A stretch of DNA of 64,000 nucleotides from a bacterium (GCA_905221435.1 CAJNDD010000004.1:46348-110347), one strand, 5' to 3'. Counted from the stretch's first letter, positions 9,441-19,100 are shown. Notes: generated from the letters alone by a model not told the origin. Program-made: numbers and translations.

Positions 9441-10301
9441 TTAATACGTTCCTTCTTCACCTTGACTGGTCAGGATAACAGGGCCGTCTTTGGTAATTAC
9501 GAACTGGTGTTCATATTGGCACGATAGACCACCATCAATGGTCTTATGAGCCCAGCCAGTCTTCATATCTGTATCAATTTCCCAGTCACCAGTATTGATC
9601 ATGGGTTCAATAGTCAAGACCATTCCTTCACGGAGACGGAGTCCACGACCTGCAATACCGTAGTTAGGAACCATTGGCTCTTCGTGCATAGTTGGTCCAA
9701 CACCATGACCAACCAAATCACGTACGACACCGTAACCGCGACTTTCAGCATATTCCTGAATTGCTGCACCGATATCGCCGATACGATTTCCAACAACTGC
9801 TTGCTCAATCCCTTTATACATAGCTTCCTTGGTTACGTCCATCAGGTTTTTCACTTCTTCAGATGGTGTACCAACCGCATAAGCCCAACATGAGTCAGCT
9901 AGACCACCAGAATAGCTCTGAGTGTATTTTTTCATTTGCTCAACATTGTTAAAGTTGAGTTTAGATACATTGAGATCGGATTTGGCAATAGGGCCTCCCA
10001 AAACCATATCAACCTTGAGCAAATCTCCATCTTTCAAGATGTAATGACGTGGAAAAGCATGAGCAACTTCGTCATTGAGAGAGCAACAAGTGGCATAGGG
10101 ATAATCCATGACTGCGCCATCCACGCCAATCTGTAGAGGAAGGAAATTTTCCTCTTTACAACGTCGACGAACGTACTCTTCAACTTCCCACATATCCACG
10201 CCTGGCTTAATCAAATCACGTAAGCCGATATGGATACTAGCTAGGAAATCACCAGCCTTGTCCATGGCTTCGATTTCACGTGCTGATTTTAAAGTTATCA
10301 T
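9441..10301 (-). CDS. map: Methionine aminopeptidase type I
   Basis: 286-residue dinuclear metal peptidase that removes the initiator methionine from nascent proteins. Metal-ligand segments visible are KVDMVLGG and SDLN (two Asp), GHGVGPTMHEEP (His), EPMINTG (Glu) and YEHQFVIT (Glu-His). It carries the extra segment around NFNNVEQMKKYTQSYSGGLA, the insert known from streptococcal type 1a enzymes. Last gene of the murA-acetyltransferase-spxR-map set, 15 bp after spxR, with AGGAG before the start. Essential in most bacteria. Confidence 0.95.
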   Translation of the reverse strand: MITLKSAREIEAMDKAGDFLASIHIGLRDLIKPGVDMWEVEEYVRRRCKEENFLPLQIGVDGAVMDYPYATCCSLNDEVAHAFPRHYILKDGDLLKVDMVLGGPIAKSDLNVSKLNFNNVEQMKKYTQSYSGGLADSCWAYAVGTPSEEVKNLMDVTKEAMYKGIEQAVVGNRIGDIGAAIQEYAESRGYGVVRDLVGHGVGPTMHEEPMVPNYGIAGRGLRLREGMVLTIEPMINTGDWEIDTDMKTGWAHKTIDGGLSCQYEHQFVITKDGPVILTSQGEEGTY

Positions 10302-10316
10302 TTTTTCTCCTAGATT

Positions 10317-11594
10317 CTAATTAATTTTAACTGTAACATTTGCTTTTGATACAATCTGATGACCATGATAAATATCATAATCAATAATAGCCGAACGTCT
10401 CGTATGGTGAATAATACGTGCCTGAATCCGCAAAGTATCATCTATCTGAACAGCTTGTAAGAAGTAAATCAGCATCTGCTCAATGATTAAATTGCGTCTG
10501 CTATTTGCCACCAAATCCTGTGTCATGTGAGTTAAAATTTCAGCAAGAACACCATTTGCCAAAACTCCGTTCTTCTCAAGCATAAAGGGCTCAACTGTAA
10601 TCACAACTTCGTCGTGATGATAAGACAACTTTTGACCGATTTGCTCTGAAAAAGTCGGCAAAGCCGAAACCTGAGAGCGACTCATCTTATCCATGACATC
10701 TCGTCTCGTTACAACTCCGAGCAAAGTTTGATTGCTTCTCACTACCGGAACCATCTCAAAGTCTTCTGCAATCATTCGTTGACTGACATTGGCAATATTG
10801 GTCGCTAATCCTGTCACGAAAATGCTGCGCGTCATCACCTTGTCAATCGTCGTGCTAGGGGATTTGTCCCCTGCGTCACGCATGGTAACAACCCCAACAA
10901 CCACTTGGTGCTGATTAATGACTGGGAAACGACTACTTCTGTTCTTACGGACCAAGTCTAGATAGTCTTTTACTGTATCCGTTTCTCTCAAAAAACCATA
11001 CTCATGACTAGGACGATAGAGCTTTTCAACTGTTAAAATATCTGTCTTAATCTGCACATTTGACAAGGCTCTGTTGATCATGGTCGCAACTGTAAAAGTA
11101 TCATGCTTGCTTCGTAAAACAGGAATTCCTTTCTGATTAGCAAGTTTCAGTACATCCTCGTGCACATGAAAACCACCGGTTACGAGGACAGCATTTTCAT
11201 TTTCCAGAGCTAAAAGTTGAATACGAGTACGGTCTCCGACGATTAACAAACCACCATCATTCAGATAGGACAAGATATTCTGCTCTGTCATAGCCCCAAT
11301 GGAGAATTTGCTAAACTCTCTCTCAAGCCCTTCCTGACCAGCTAAAACTTCAGAGGAGGTGACTTCTGCAATTTCAGCATAGGTTAGTCTCTCAATAGCC
11401 ACTTTCTGAGACTTGACTCGTATGGTTCCACTACGAGGACGGGTTTCTACAATTCCACGATTTTCAGCTTCTTTAATAGCACGATAAGCCGTTCCATCAC
11501 TAACACCCAAGTGATTGGAAATACTGCGAACACTAACTCTCTTCCCAATTGGCAACTCTTCCAGATAGGACAAAATTTCCTGGTGTTTACTCAT
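10317..11594 (-). CDS. spxR: CBS-HotDog transcription factor, SpxR type
   Basis: 425 residues. Domain order is an N-terminal winged helix-turn-helix (about 1-60, SNHLGVSDGTAYRAIKEAEN), a DRTGG-type region (about 70-185, LIVGDRTRIQLLALE), two CBS repeats (about 195-310, VVGVVTMRDAGD and LLGVVTRRDVMD), and a C-terminal HotDog-fold domain (about 320-425). This is the architecture of pneumococcal SpxR, described as a positive regulator of the pyruvate oxidase gene spxB. CBS domains suggest adenine-nucleotide sensing and HotDog an acyl-CoA-like ligand; both are inference. It overlaps the acetyltransferase gene by 8 bp and precedes map. Confidence 0.82.
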   Translation of the reverse strand: MSKHQEILSYLEELPIGKRVSVRSISNHLGVSDGTAYRAIKEAENRGIVETRPRSGTIRVKSQKVAIERLTYAEIAEVTSSEVLAGQEGLEREFSKFSIGAMTEQNILSYLNDGGLLIVGDRTRIQLLALENENAVLVTGGFHVHEDVLKLANQKGIPVLRSKHDTFTVATMINRALSNVQIKTDILTVEKLYRPSHEYGFLRETDTVKDYLDLVRKNRSSRFPVINQHQVVVGVVTMRDAGDKSPSTTIDKVMTRSIFVTGLATNIANVSQRMIAEDFEMVPVVRSNQTLLGVVTRRDVMDKMSRSQVSALPTFSEQIGQKLSYHHDEVVITVEPFMLEKNGVLANGVLAEILTHMTQDLVANSRRNLIIEQMLIYFLQAVQIDDTLRIQARIIHHTRRSAIIDYDIYHGHQIVSKANVTVKIN

Positions 11595-12138
11595 TGAATT
11601 CTCCTTTTATGTATCGAAATTCAAGATAGTCCTTCATTTTTCGTGTATAGCGATCGCTCCCCTTAAACTGTCGTACGAGGCTAAAGCCCGATTTTAAGGC
11701 TACTTTTTGACTAGCTTGATTCTCCAAATGAGTGATGATGGATAATTGCTTTAAACCAAATTCTTCAAATGAAAGCTGACAAAGTTTGGTAACTACTTCT
11801 GTCATAAAACCTTGTGACCAAGAATCTTTTTTTAAGAAATATCCAATCTCAGCTTCTTTTTTGATTTCGTCTATTTTTTCAAACTTAATGGAACCAATCA
11901 TTTCCTGATTGTCTTGCTTACAGATTGCCCAAACCCCTAGAGGATTCTTCATAAAATAGTTAGCAAGTGCGTACTGACTTTCTTCCAAACTTGCTTGACT
12001 GGGAAAAATAAACTGCAAATTCTCAGGGTTTGAAGCAATCTCGAAAAACGCTTGACTGTCACTAAAAAAGAAAGGACGCAAATACAAGCGCTCCGTTTCA
12101 AAAAAAGAAAACATTGCTAATTTGGTCCAAATATTCAT
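11587..12138 (-). CDS. GNAT acetyltransferase, RimJ/RimL-like
   Basis: 183-residue N-acetyltransferase of the RimJ/RimL type (FFETERLYLRPFFFSDSQAF at the N-terminus; the acetyl-CoA region is IGYFLKKDSWSQGFMTEVV). Probably acetylates a protein or small-molecule amine; substrate unknown. I chose the ATG at 12138 because GAGG lies five bases before it; a GTG two codons upstream would overlap that site. Located between murA (gap about 15 bp) and spxR (8-bp overlap), so co-transcribed with cell-wall and redox-control genes. Confidence 0.85.
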   Translation of the reverse strand: MNIWTKLAMFSFFETERLYLRPFFFSDSQAFFEIASNPENLQFIFPSQASLEESQYALANYFMKNPLGVWAICKQDNQEMIGSIKFEKIDEIKKEAEIGYFLKKDSWSQGFMTEVVTKLCQLSFEEFGLKQLSIITHLENQASQKVALKSGFSLVRQFKGSDRYTRKMKDYLEFRYIKGEFNE

Positions 12139-12153
12139 AATCACCTCAACGGC

Positions 12154-13413
12154 TTAGTCTTCAACGAGTGTAATATCCGCTCCAAGACTACGCAATTTTT
12201 CAATAATATCTGAGTAGCCACGAAGGATAAACTCAATATTCGTAATTTCAGTCTGGCCTTGAGCCATCAAACCAGCGATGACAAGTGCAGCACCAGCACG
12301 AAGATCTGTAGCTTTCACCTTGGCACCATGTAGAGTTCGCCCACCAGTGTAGAAAATATGGTCATTTGTAGTCGTAATATCCGCATCCATTTTTGCTAAC
12401 TCAAAAACATGGTTGACACGTTTTTCGTAAATGGTATCAATAATGGTACCACGACCTTGGGCAGTTAGTAAAAGTGGTGTGATTGGTTGTTGCAAATCGG
12501 TTGCAAACCCTGGATAGGGAGCTGTTTTGATATTAATAGCCTTCAAATCAGACTGTTCTTCAACGAAGATACTGTCTTCTGAGACAGTCATACGAACGCC
12601 CATTTCCTCTAGTTTGGCGATAAAACCTTCTAAATGCTCATAGAGAACATTGTTAATACGGATTCCTTTACCAACCGCTGCAGCAAGTGAAATATAGGTT
12701 CCAGCTTCGATACGATCTGGGATTACTTGGTGACGCGTTCCATGAAGTTTCTCAACACCATCAATAATGATAAGATCTGTACCAGCACCACGAATGTGGG
12801 CTCCCATGTTGTTCAAAAGGGTAGCTACATCGATGATTTCCGGCTCACGAGCCGCATTTTCAATGACAGTACGTCCCTTAGCCTTAACAGCCGCAATCAT
12901 GGTATTAATCGTTGCACCAACGCTGACGGTATCCATGTAGATACTTGCGCCGTGAAGTCCCTTGCCCTGAGCAGATAAATTCATATTGTCTCCCTCGTAG
13001 CTCACCTTGGCTCCCATAGCTTCGAAGGCTTTTAAGTGAAGGTCAATCGGACGAGGTCCCAGATCACATCCGCCAGGAAGTCCAACCGTGGCTTCACCAA
13101 AACGACCTAAAAGACTTCCGTAGAAATAATAAGATGCACGAAGGCTATTAATCTTACCATAAGGCATGGGAATATTTTGAACACCTCTAGGATCAATCTC
13201 CAAAACATCATCGTAGCGTTTTACTTTCGCTCCCATGATTTCCATAATTTCGACAAGACTAGCAACGTCTGAAATATCTGGGACACAATCCAAAGTGACA
13301 ACATCGTCTGCCAGTATAATAGCAGGGATTAATGCTACAACACTATTCTTAGCACCGCTAATGGTGATCTCACCTTGCAATGGATGTCCACCATTGATGA
13401 CAATTTTTCTCAT
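12154..13413 (-). CDS. murA: UDP-N-acetylglucosamine 1-carboxyvinyltransferase
   Basis: 419 residues. Transfers enolpyruvate from PEP to UDP-GlcNAc, the first committed step of peptidoglycan synthesis; target of fosfomycin. N-terminal [20 protein letters not shown] fits the family. The catalytic cysteine (E. coli Cys115) is in [14 protein letters not shown], near residue 116. Streptococci carry two paralogues; this one, next to spxR and map, is the copy often called murA2 or murZ, but I cannot prove which from sequence alone. Start chosen at 13413, with GAAAG seven bases upstream, rather than the TTG five codons earlier. Confidence 0.94.
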   Translation of the reverse strand: MRKIVINGGHPLQGEITISGAKNSVVALIPAIILADDVVTLDCVPDISDVASLVEIMEIMGAKVKRYDDVLEIDPRGVQNIPMPYGKINSLRASYYFYGSLLGRFGEATVGLPGGCDLGPRPIDLHLKAFEAMGAKVSYEGDNMNLSAQGKGLHGASIYMDTVSVGATINTMIAAVKAKGRTVIENAAREPEIIDVATLLNNMGAHIRGAGTDLIIIDGVEKLHGTRHQVIPDRIEAGTYISLAAAVGKGIRINNVLYEHLEGFIAKLEEMGVRMTVSEDSIFVEEQSDLKAINIKTAPYPGFATDLQQPITPLLLTAQGRGTIIDTIYEKRVNHVFELAKMDADITTTNDHIFYTGGRTLHGAKVKATDLRAGAALVIAGLMAQGQTEITNIEFILRGYSDIIEKLRSLGADITLVED

Positions 13414-13455
13414 GTTATACTCTTTCAAAATTTACTAAAAAGGTCTTTACATTCC

Positions 13456-13464
13456 ATTATACCA
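13456..13464 (-). promoter_or_regulatory. Extended -10 promoter of murA operon
   Basis: TGGTATAAT on the minus strand, about 43 bp before the murA start; no strong -35. Confidence 0.6.
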
Positions 13465-13774
13465 TAGTTCTCTTATTTTTCCCATTTCTGTTCATTAAAA
13501 TTAGTCTTCATTTTATCTTCTATAGTCCATTCTGCAATAACCACTTCTCAAACGAATAGTGATATTACATGTCAAACACCTTTCTTTTATTGTATCATTA
13601 CATCACATTTCTGTTATTAATTCACTTCCATTTGACAAAAAATCTTCTCGCTCTATTTAAAATGAAAGTCTATCCTTAAGTCAGTTGGAAGATTCAATTT
13701 TAAAGGCTGAGTATCTAACCTCATCATAAAACTTTCACAGATTCTTAAAACTTAATTTTTTTAAATCTAATAAG
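13465..13774. other. Intergenic stretch between murA and yihY
   Basis: About 310 AT-rich bases without a gene. A TTGACA is present on the plus strand at 13633 but has no well-spaced -10. No hairpin followed by a T-run was found for the yihY-like gene that ends at 13775. Confidence 0.4.
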
Positions 13775-14635
13775 TTAATCTATTCTAAAGCTCGAATCTC
13801 TTAAGCTCTGAACACTGGCATTGATAATCGCTCCGATAATCAAAATCTTTGCAATAAGAATAAACCAGAACATCATGACTACCACGATGATGGAACTGAA
13901 AAAACGGACATCGACTAGGTGATTGACATAGTTGTTAAAATAAACAGAAAAGATATTCAATAAAAAGATAAGAGTCAGCAAGACAAAGACACTTCCTGGT
14001 AAAACATAGCGAATTCGTGGTGTTTTTACTTTTGGAAGGAAGTAATAAATCATAACCAGAATGGCAAAGATCAAGGCATAGACCAGAGGACCTGTAAAAT
14101 CTTGCAGGTAGGAAAATAGCGGACTGTCTGATTGCCAGTAAGTTTTGAGGAGGTTGAGCAACATACGACCAAACATACTCAAAAATAAGGCTAGGGCAAA
14201 AAGAATCTGCAAGCCAAGGCTAACAAGTAAACTCATCAACTGATGGGAGATAATTCCTCGACTCTTGGTCACTCCATAGGCTTTGTTAAAAGCTTTTTGG
14301 AGGAAATCCATTGATTTCGAAAAGGTCCAGAGGGCAGATAAAACAGCAAAACTCAGCAAACCAGTCGATGGTTGAGTCAGAACTTCTCGGACAATCTTGG
14401 CGACCACATCATACACTGTATCAGGCAAAAATTCCTTGATTGTCAGTAAGAAATTTGAGACCGGAATCTGAAAATAAGGCAAAATATTGACCATTATCAT
14501 TAGCAAAGGAAAGATTGAAATCAACCAATAGTAGGCAACCGCAACACTGGTCAATTCACTATCAGATGCTTGATAATAATGCAAAAAAGCTTTCAATAAG
14601 GGCCTGTCCATCAGCTCTTTCCACCACTTTTTCAT
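13775..14635 (-). CDS. YihY/BrkB family inner-membrane protein
   Basis: 286 residues with about six hydrophobic helices (for example near 24-50, 95-115, 140-165, 180-205, 215-240 and 250-275). It has the family features DSELTSVAVAYYWLISIFPLL near the N-terminus and LWTFSKSMDFLQKAFNKAYG in the middle. The YihY/BrkB (formerly misnamed ribonuclease BN) family has no agreed function; an envelope or transport role is likely. Last gene of the ytqA-led operon, 29 bp after the antiporter. Confidence 0.9.
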   Translation of the reverse strand: MKKWWKELMDRPLLKAFLHYYQASDSELTSVAVAYYWLISIFPLLMIMVNILPYFQIPVSNFLLTIKEFLPDTVYDVVAKIVREVLTQPSTGLLSFAVLSALWTFSKSMDFLQKAFNKAYGVTKSRGIISHQLMSLLVSLGLQILFALALFLSMFGRMLLNLLKTYWQSDSPLFSYLQDFTGPLVYALIFAILVMIYYFLPKVKTPRIRYVLPGSVFVLLTLIFLLNIFSVYFNNYVNHLVDVRFFSSIIVVVMMFWFILIAKILIIGAIINASVQSLRDSSFRID

Positions 14636-14664
14636 GTTCCATCCTCCGTCATTTTCTTCATCAT

Positions 14665-16719
14665 CTAAGTTCTTCTGATTAAATCTAGCATATCATAAGG
14701 CAAGGTATTTGCAGCCTCTTTCAGAGAATAATTTTCTAAATTATTCACATTTTGGCGTAGTTTTTTGGCATACTTGGCTGTTATCAGTTTAGCTTCTTCG
14801 TATTCAAAGATTGCCTTACGTTCGAGATAGTAGCCTCGTAGCATTTCATCGATATTGTTTGGCTTAATGCGATTGATAACCCTCTCAACAAAGGCACCAC
14901 TTCCGATAATGGCCGTCTCGCGTAGACGAGACTCTTGCATAAAGCTAATCAGAGAACTCTTGTAAACCCCTTTGAGGTTTTCCAAACTCTCGACAATCAG
15001 CTCTGTATTTTCCAAATACAACTCTGAAATCTGATCATAGTCAACTGCTAGTAGTTTACGAGATTCTTCATTCATCCAACTACGGAAAGTTTTGCCAAAG
15101 GTAAACATTTCATGGAGTAGAAAGCGCAGTATCCGTAAAGAAACTAGGAAGTAATAAGTCACTCTAGAAGCGAAATTCCGATTGATACTCTGCTCCATGT
15201 TTTTTAGGTAACGTTGGTAAACTCGATAGCCACGCTCGCTGATTCTATTTTCCTCGTAGGCTTGCTCCAAACCGTCACTCTCAATACTCAAGATAAGAAG
15301 CTTGAGGGACTCCCAGTCCTCTTGGACTCTCTTGTTTTCCAGACTAAGGATGAGGTTTTCAATCCGACCATGATAATTATCAATAGCTGCATAAAGAGGA
15401 AGTTTGTTCTTGTGATGGTCCAGCTCTTTTTCTAATTCTGCAGCTACATCATTCAAAATCGCTATATGCATCAAGTGATCCTTGCTTTCCTCTTGTTCCT
15501 CAGATAAGTGAGGGAGAACCAGCAAACCCGTTAAAAAGCTCAATAGTGTAACGCCTGCTACAAGGAAGAGCAACAGAGGATATTCCTGCTCCAAATGACT
15601 TGGTATGAGGAGAATGGTCGCGATAGATACTGTCCCTTTAACACCAGAGAAGGTTAAAAGAAGCATATCTTTCATGTACTTATGAATTTTTTTCTTAAGT
15701 CGACGCGTTCTCACAAAGTAAAAACCAGCAATCATGACAAAGCGGATCGCAAAAAGCAAGAAGGTCAGAACGACAACTGAAAGTAGTAAAAGAAAGGGAT
15801 TGTAGAGAGAATTAGACAGAATCGGCTCTGCAATCAACTCTAATTCCATTCCCAAGAGAACAAAGACTGATCCGTTTAGCATAAAGGTCACGGTGTGCCA
15901 GACGGTCTCCGTCACGGTGTCTACTTGAGCCTCAAGGAGCGTAATTTTCTTAAAGCGGCTGGCCTTCAAAATACCTGCAACCACTACAGCGATAATTCCT
16001 GAAACATGAAACTCTTCTGCGATAAAAAAGGTCATGAGTGGCAAACTTAACTCTAGCAATAGTTCACTGGCTATATCTATCGCTCGCACACTCAGTAAAA
16101 AACTATGCAAGAAACGATTGACCATAGCCGTCACAAAACCGACTACAAAACCACCAAGGATAGAAAGTGCTAGGGAAGTCCCAGCTTGGCTGAAAGAAAA
16201 GGTTCCTGTTGTCCAAGCAGCAAGGGCCATCTGAAAGGCAACCAACCCAGAAGCGTCATTTAAAAGACCTTCTCCTTTTAGAATATTAGAAACCCGTTTG
16301 GGAAAACGAAAACGTTCAGAAAGAGATGAAAAGGCAACCAAATCTGTTGGCCCAAGTGCCGCTCCAACTGCTAAACAGGCAGCTAAAGGAAGAGTCATCC
16401 AAAGGAAGTGAGCCATGCCCCCCAAGCTTAAAGTCGAGATAAAAATCACAGGGAAAATCAGAAAGACGACAATCCGCCAATGCTTCAAAATGGACGTAAT
16501 ATCCGCTTCTTCTGCCTCTCGGAAAAGTAAGGGGCCAATAACCATGGCCAGAAACAGCTCTGTATTGAGATGAAAATCCGCATCGGGAACAAATAAACCA
16601 ATCCCAATCCCCAAAAGGATTTGTACAAGAGGAAGGGGCAAAAAAGGGAGAAGTTTATTGGTCGTAGTTGAAATGATTAAGACAAATAAAAATAGAATCA
16701 AGTAAATGAGTAATTCCAT
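14665..16719 (-). CDS. Na+/H+ antiporter, NhaP/CPA1 type
   Basis: 684 residues. About 12 membrane helices fill residues 1-400. Family signatures include ALGPTDLVAFSSLSERF and LLNDASGLVAFQMALA, the latter carrying the ND pair typical of CPA1 sodium/proton exchangers, and TFSGVKGTVSIATILLI. A cytoplasmic tail of about 280 residues, rich in Glu, Lys and Leu and probably helical, follows and may regulate activity. Expected to expel Na+ (or K+) and control pH. Twelve bp after the small cysteine-rich gene; same operon as mnmM and ytqA. Confidence 0.9.
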   Translation of the reverse strand: MELLIYLILFLFVLIISTTTNKLLPFLPLPLVQILLGIGIGLFVPDADFHLNTELFLAMVIGPLLFREAEEADITSILKHWRIVVFLIFPVIFISTLSLGGMAHFLWMTLPLAACLAVGAALGPTDLVAFSSLSERFRFPKRVSNILKGEGLLNDASGLVAFQMALAAWTTGTFSFSQAGTSLALSILGGFVVGFVTAMVNRFLHSFLLSVRAIDIASELLLELSLPLMTFFIAEEFHVSGIIAVVVAGILKASRFKKITLLEAQVDTVTETVWHTVTFMLNGSVFVLLGMELELIAEPILSNSLYNPFLLLLSVVVLTFLLFAIRFVMIAGFYFVRTRRLKKKIHKYMKDMLLLTFSGVKGTVSIATILLIPSHLEQEYPLLLFLVAGVTLLSFLTGLLVLPHLSEEQEESKDHLMHIAILNDVAAELEKELDHHKNKLPLYAAIDNYHGRIENLILSLENKRVQEDWESLKLLILSIESDGLEQAYEENRISERGYRVYQRYLKNMEQSINRNFASRVTYYFLVSLRILRFLLHEMFTFGKTFRSWMNEESRKLLAVDYDQISELYLENTELIVESLENLKGVYKSSLISFMQESRLRETAIIGSGAFVERVINRIKPNNIDEMLRGYYLERKAIFEYEEAKLITAKYAKKLRQNVNNLENYSLKEAANTLPYDMLDLIRRT

Positions 16720-16730
16720 ACAATTCCTCC

Positions 16731-16985
16731 TTAATCTTTTTTACAACAAGATTCAAAAATCTCCTTTTGCTCTTGGATTTTCTGATCAATCTTAGAACAG
16801 TCTTTGTGCTCAATTTTTTTCTGGCACCGTTCCATTTCAAGAGCCACTAATTTTTTCTTAATTTTAAGCATTTTCTTGCTCATATGTGCTTCGTCGAGCA
16901 CCCCGACTGCTCGCTCGTGATGCGTTGACTCGACAAAATTTTGGCGCATTGCCTCAAGCTTCTCACGAAGGTATTGTTTATCCAT
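16731..16985 (-). CDS. Small conserved charged protein
   Basis: 84 residues of unknown function: highly charged and probably all helical. It ends in a cysteine-bearing segment (ERCQKKIEHKDCSKIDQKIQ, then ESCCKKD) with four cysteines, which could bind metal. Its start overlaps the mnmM stop by 8 bp, and the antiporter starts 12 bp downstream, so it is a genuine member of the operon. I do not recognise the family. Confidence 0.75.
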   Translation of the reverse strand: MDKQYLREKLEAMRQNFVESTHHERAVGVLDEAHMSKKMLKIKKKLVALEMERCQKKIEHKDCSKIDQKIQEQKEIFESCCKKD

Positions 16986-17535
16986 GTCTATACCTTTCTA
17001 ATTTTTCAATCATAACTAAAAACGGTGGATTATTAACTTGGTTTAGAGTCCGATAAATGGTAGCTGTATACTCTTGTTGGTTCAACTGACTAACAAAGTC
17101 CAATACAGCATCCCTCTCGGTATCTCCTCCCTCATGACCATAGTAGATCATAATGGCAATCCGTCCCCCTTTGACAAGCAAATGACAAAGCTTCTCTAAA
17201 GCCTCAATGGTAGTCTGAGGTTGGGTGATGACAGATTTGTCAGCAGAAGGCAGATAACCCAGATTAAAAATCCCTGCCTTAGCTTCTGTCACAAACTGGT
17301 CTAGTGTCTCATGTCCTTGCAAGATTAACTGGGCATTTATCATTCCAGCCTGGTCCAAACGCTCTTGGGTTTTCTCCAAAGCCTGCTCCTGGATATCAAA
17401 GGCATAGACTTGCTTGGCTAGCTTGGCTAAAAATAGCGTATCATGACCATTGCCCATGGTCGCATCCACTACGATATCCTCTTTTGTTACAACTTCCGCC
17501 AAAAAATCATGTGCCATCTCAAGTGGTCTTTTCAT
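16978..17535 (-). CDS. mnmM: Class I SAM-dependent methyltransferase, MnmM (YtqB) type
   Basis: 185 residues. SAM-binding motif I is VVDATMGNGHDTLFLAKLA (about residues 20-39), followed by AFDIQEQAL. NLGYLPSADKS is characteristic of the YtqB family, shown in Bacillus to methylate nm5(s2)U34 of tRNA to the mnm5 form (named MnmM). The gene overlaps the ytqA 3' end by 17 bp and the small gene by 8 bp. In Firmicutes ytqA and ytqB are regularly adjacent, supporting a shared role in wobble-uridine modification. Confidence 0.85.
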   Translation of the reverse strand: MKRPLEMAHDFLAEVVTKEDIVVDATMGNGHDTLFLAKLAKQVYAFDIQEQALEKTQERLDQAGMINAQLILQGHETLDQFVTEAKAGIFNLGYLPSADKSVITQPQTTIEALEKLCHLLVKGGRIAIMIYYGHEGGDTERDAVLDFVSQLNQQEYTATIYRTLNQVNNPPFLVMIEKLERYRHG

Positions 17536-18466
17536 TTTTAAACTCCTGTTTTACAGCCTTGCATCCTTGCACACTTCCACGACGTCGCATCTCAGTTTCA
17601 ATAGCATTTAGCACTTCCCATTTATTGAGGCTCCACATAGGGCCAATCAGCATATCTCTAGGCGCATCTCCCGTGATTCGATGGATGACGATATGCTTGG
17701 GAATGATTTCCAACTGGTCACAGATAACCTTGACATACTCATCCTGACTCATCAGTTGCAAGCGTCCCTCATGGTAATCTCGCTGCATCCGTGTATTGGT
17801 CATGAGGTGAAGCAAGTGCAGTTTAATTCCTTGAATATCATTATCCCTAACACAGCGACGGACATTTTCAACCATCATTTCATGAGTTTCACCGGGCAAA
17901 CCATTAATCAAATGGGAAACAATCTCAATCTTGGGATATTTCCTCAAGCGCTTGACCGTCTCAACATACAATTCATAAGAATGGGCACGGTTAATCAAGT
18001 CAGATGTTACTTCAAAGGTGGTCTGCAAGCCCAATTCTACCGTCACATGCATGCGCTCCGATAACTCAGCCAAATATTCGATGGTTTCATCGGGTAAACA
18101 GTCTGGCCGTGTTCCGATATTGATCCCTACTACACCTGGCTCCTTGATAGCCTGCTCGTAACGTTCCCGAATCACTTCCACCTTTTCATGGGTGTTGGTA
18201 AAGTTTTGGAAATAAACTAGATACTTTTTAACGTCTGGCCATTTGCGATGCATAAAGTCAATTTCCTTATAAAATTGCTCACGGATAGGGGCATCCGGTG
18301 CCACAATGGCATCTCCAGAACCAGAAACCGTACAAAAAGTACAGCCTCCATGAGCCACAGTTCCATCGCGATTTGGACAGTCAAACCCCGCATCGATAGG
18401 AACTTTAAAAATCTTTTCTCCAAAAAGTTTTCGATAATAATCATTCAAGGTATTGTAAGATTTCAT
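17519..18466 (-). CDS. ytqA: Radical SAM protein, TIGR01212/YtqA family
   Basis: 315 residues. The iron-sulfur cluster motif is the YtqA form with wide spacing, CPNRDGTVAHGGCTFC (C-x12-C-x2-C) near residues 29-44. A SAM-binding region and LLHLMTNTRMQRDYHEGRL follow. Probably takes part in tRNA modification, given its fixed partnership with mnmM; direct function is not established. Homology begins at MKSYNTLNDYYRKLFGEK, so I chose the ATG at 18466. A near-perfect promoter puts its -10 only 8 bases upstream, implying a leaderless or nearly leaderless mRNA. In-frame sequence extends further upstream but would be untranscribed from that promoter. Confidence 0.88.
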   Translation of the reverse strand: MKSYNTLNDYYRKLFGEKIFKVPIDAGFDCPNRDGTVAHGGCTFCTVSGSGDAIVAPDAPIREQFYKEIDFMHRKWPDVKKYLVYFQNFTNTHEKVEVIRERYEQAIKEPGVVGINIGTRPDCLPDETIEYLAELSERMHVTVELGLQTTFEVTSDLINRAHSYELYVETVKRLRKYPKIEIVSHLINGLPGETHEMMVENVRRCVRDNDIQGIKLHLLHLMTNTRMQRDYHEGRLQLMSQDEYVKVICDQLEIIPKHIVIHRITGDAPRDMLIGPMWSLNKWEVLNAIETEMRRRGSVQGCKAVKQEFKNEKTT

Positions 18467-18473
18467 AACTTTC

Positions 18474-18502
18474 ATTATAACAAAAAACACCCACAATCTC
18501 AA
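18474..18502 (-). promoter_or_regulatory. SigA promoter of ytqA operon
   Basis: TTGAGA, 17 bp, TATAAT. The expected transcription start (about 18467) coincides with the chosen ytqA start codon at 18466. Confidence 0.8.
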
Positions 18503-18557
18503 AAGCTTGACTTTCCTATAAATTCCCTTGTTTCCCATTTCCTTTAGCGTTTTTTTA

Positions 18558-18566
18558 TGATACAAT
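18558..18566 (+). promoter_or_regulatory. Extended -10 promoter of DUF3397 gene
   Basis: TGATACAAT on the plus strand. The transcript would start near 18573, at the likely start codon; no Shine-Dalgarno is seen. Confidence 0.55.
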
Positions 18567-18572
18567 ATGGGT

Positions 18573-18926
18573 ATGATTTTAATGAAAATAGCAGCTATTT
18601 TATTATTGATATTAACCTTGGTGGTTTGCTTTATTGTCACCAAGCTTTTCGGACTTAGGAAAATAGGATTTAATTTCGCGGATCTAGCTTTTCCACTTTT
18701 GGTATTTGAGTATTACCTTATCACTGCCAAAGCCTTTACCCACAACTTTCTACCGCGACTTGGTGTTGCACTTTCTCTCCTAGCCATCCTCCTTGTAGTC
18801 TTTTTCCTCGTCAAAAAACGAAGCTTTTACTACCCTAAATTTATCAAATTCTTCTGGAGAGCCGGTTTTCTCCTTACCTTAATCCTCTATATCGCTATGA
18901 TTATAGAGTTAATCTTACTAACATAA
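18573..18926 (+). CDS. DUF3397 family membrane protein
   Basis: 117-residue integral membrane protein with four hydrophobic helices (about 5-25, 35-55, 65-82 and 92-115). It matches the short DUF3397 family of streptococci and bacilli, whose function is unknown. Transcribed divergently from ytqA. The start is uncertain: ATGs at 18567, 18573 and 18582 are all in frame; the first is partly inside the -10 region and none has a ribosome binding site, so 18573 is a compromise. No terminator was recognised after it. Confidence 0.75.
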   Translation: MILMKIAAILLLILTLVVCFIVTKLFGLRKIGFNFADLAFPLLVFEYYLITAKAFTHNFLPRLGVALSLLAILLVVFFLVKKRSFYYPKFIKFFWRAGFLLTLILYIAMIIELILLT

Positions 18927-19100
18927 TTTCTCAAATCTCATCATCCTACCCCTCGTATAGCTGCTAGGAAATTATTTCCCTAGTAGCCGTGCGGGGAATT
19001 TTGTCTGTCCCCAAAAGAATAACAGCTGCTTCCTCGTCCATTTATGAAGACTTTCAAATAAAATAATCCTAAAAACTCTTCTCGTTTCTTCACACAAAAA

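Noticed and set aside
13465-13774. Possible small RNA driven by TTGACA at 13633
   Set aside because: No -10 at an acceptable spacing and no terminator hairpin downstream.
18964-19041. 25-codon minus-strand frame, MDEEAAVILLGTDKIPRTAT and 5 more residues, with an imperfect hairpin at its end
   Set aside because: Peptide-like composition is suggestive, but there is no ribosome binding site at a proper distance and no promoter; too short to support.
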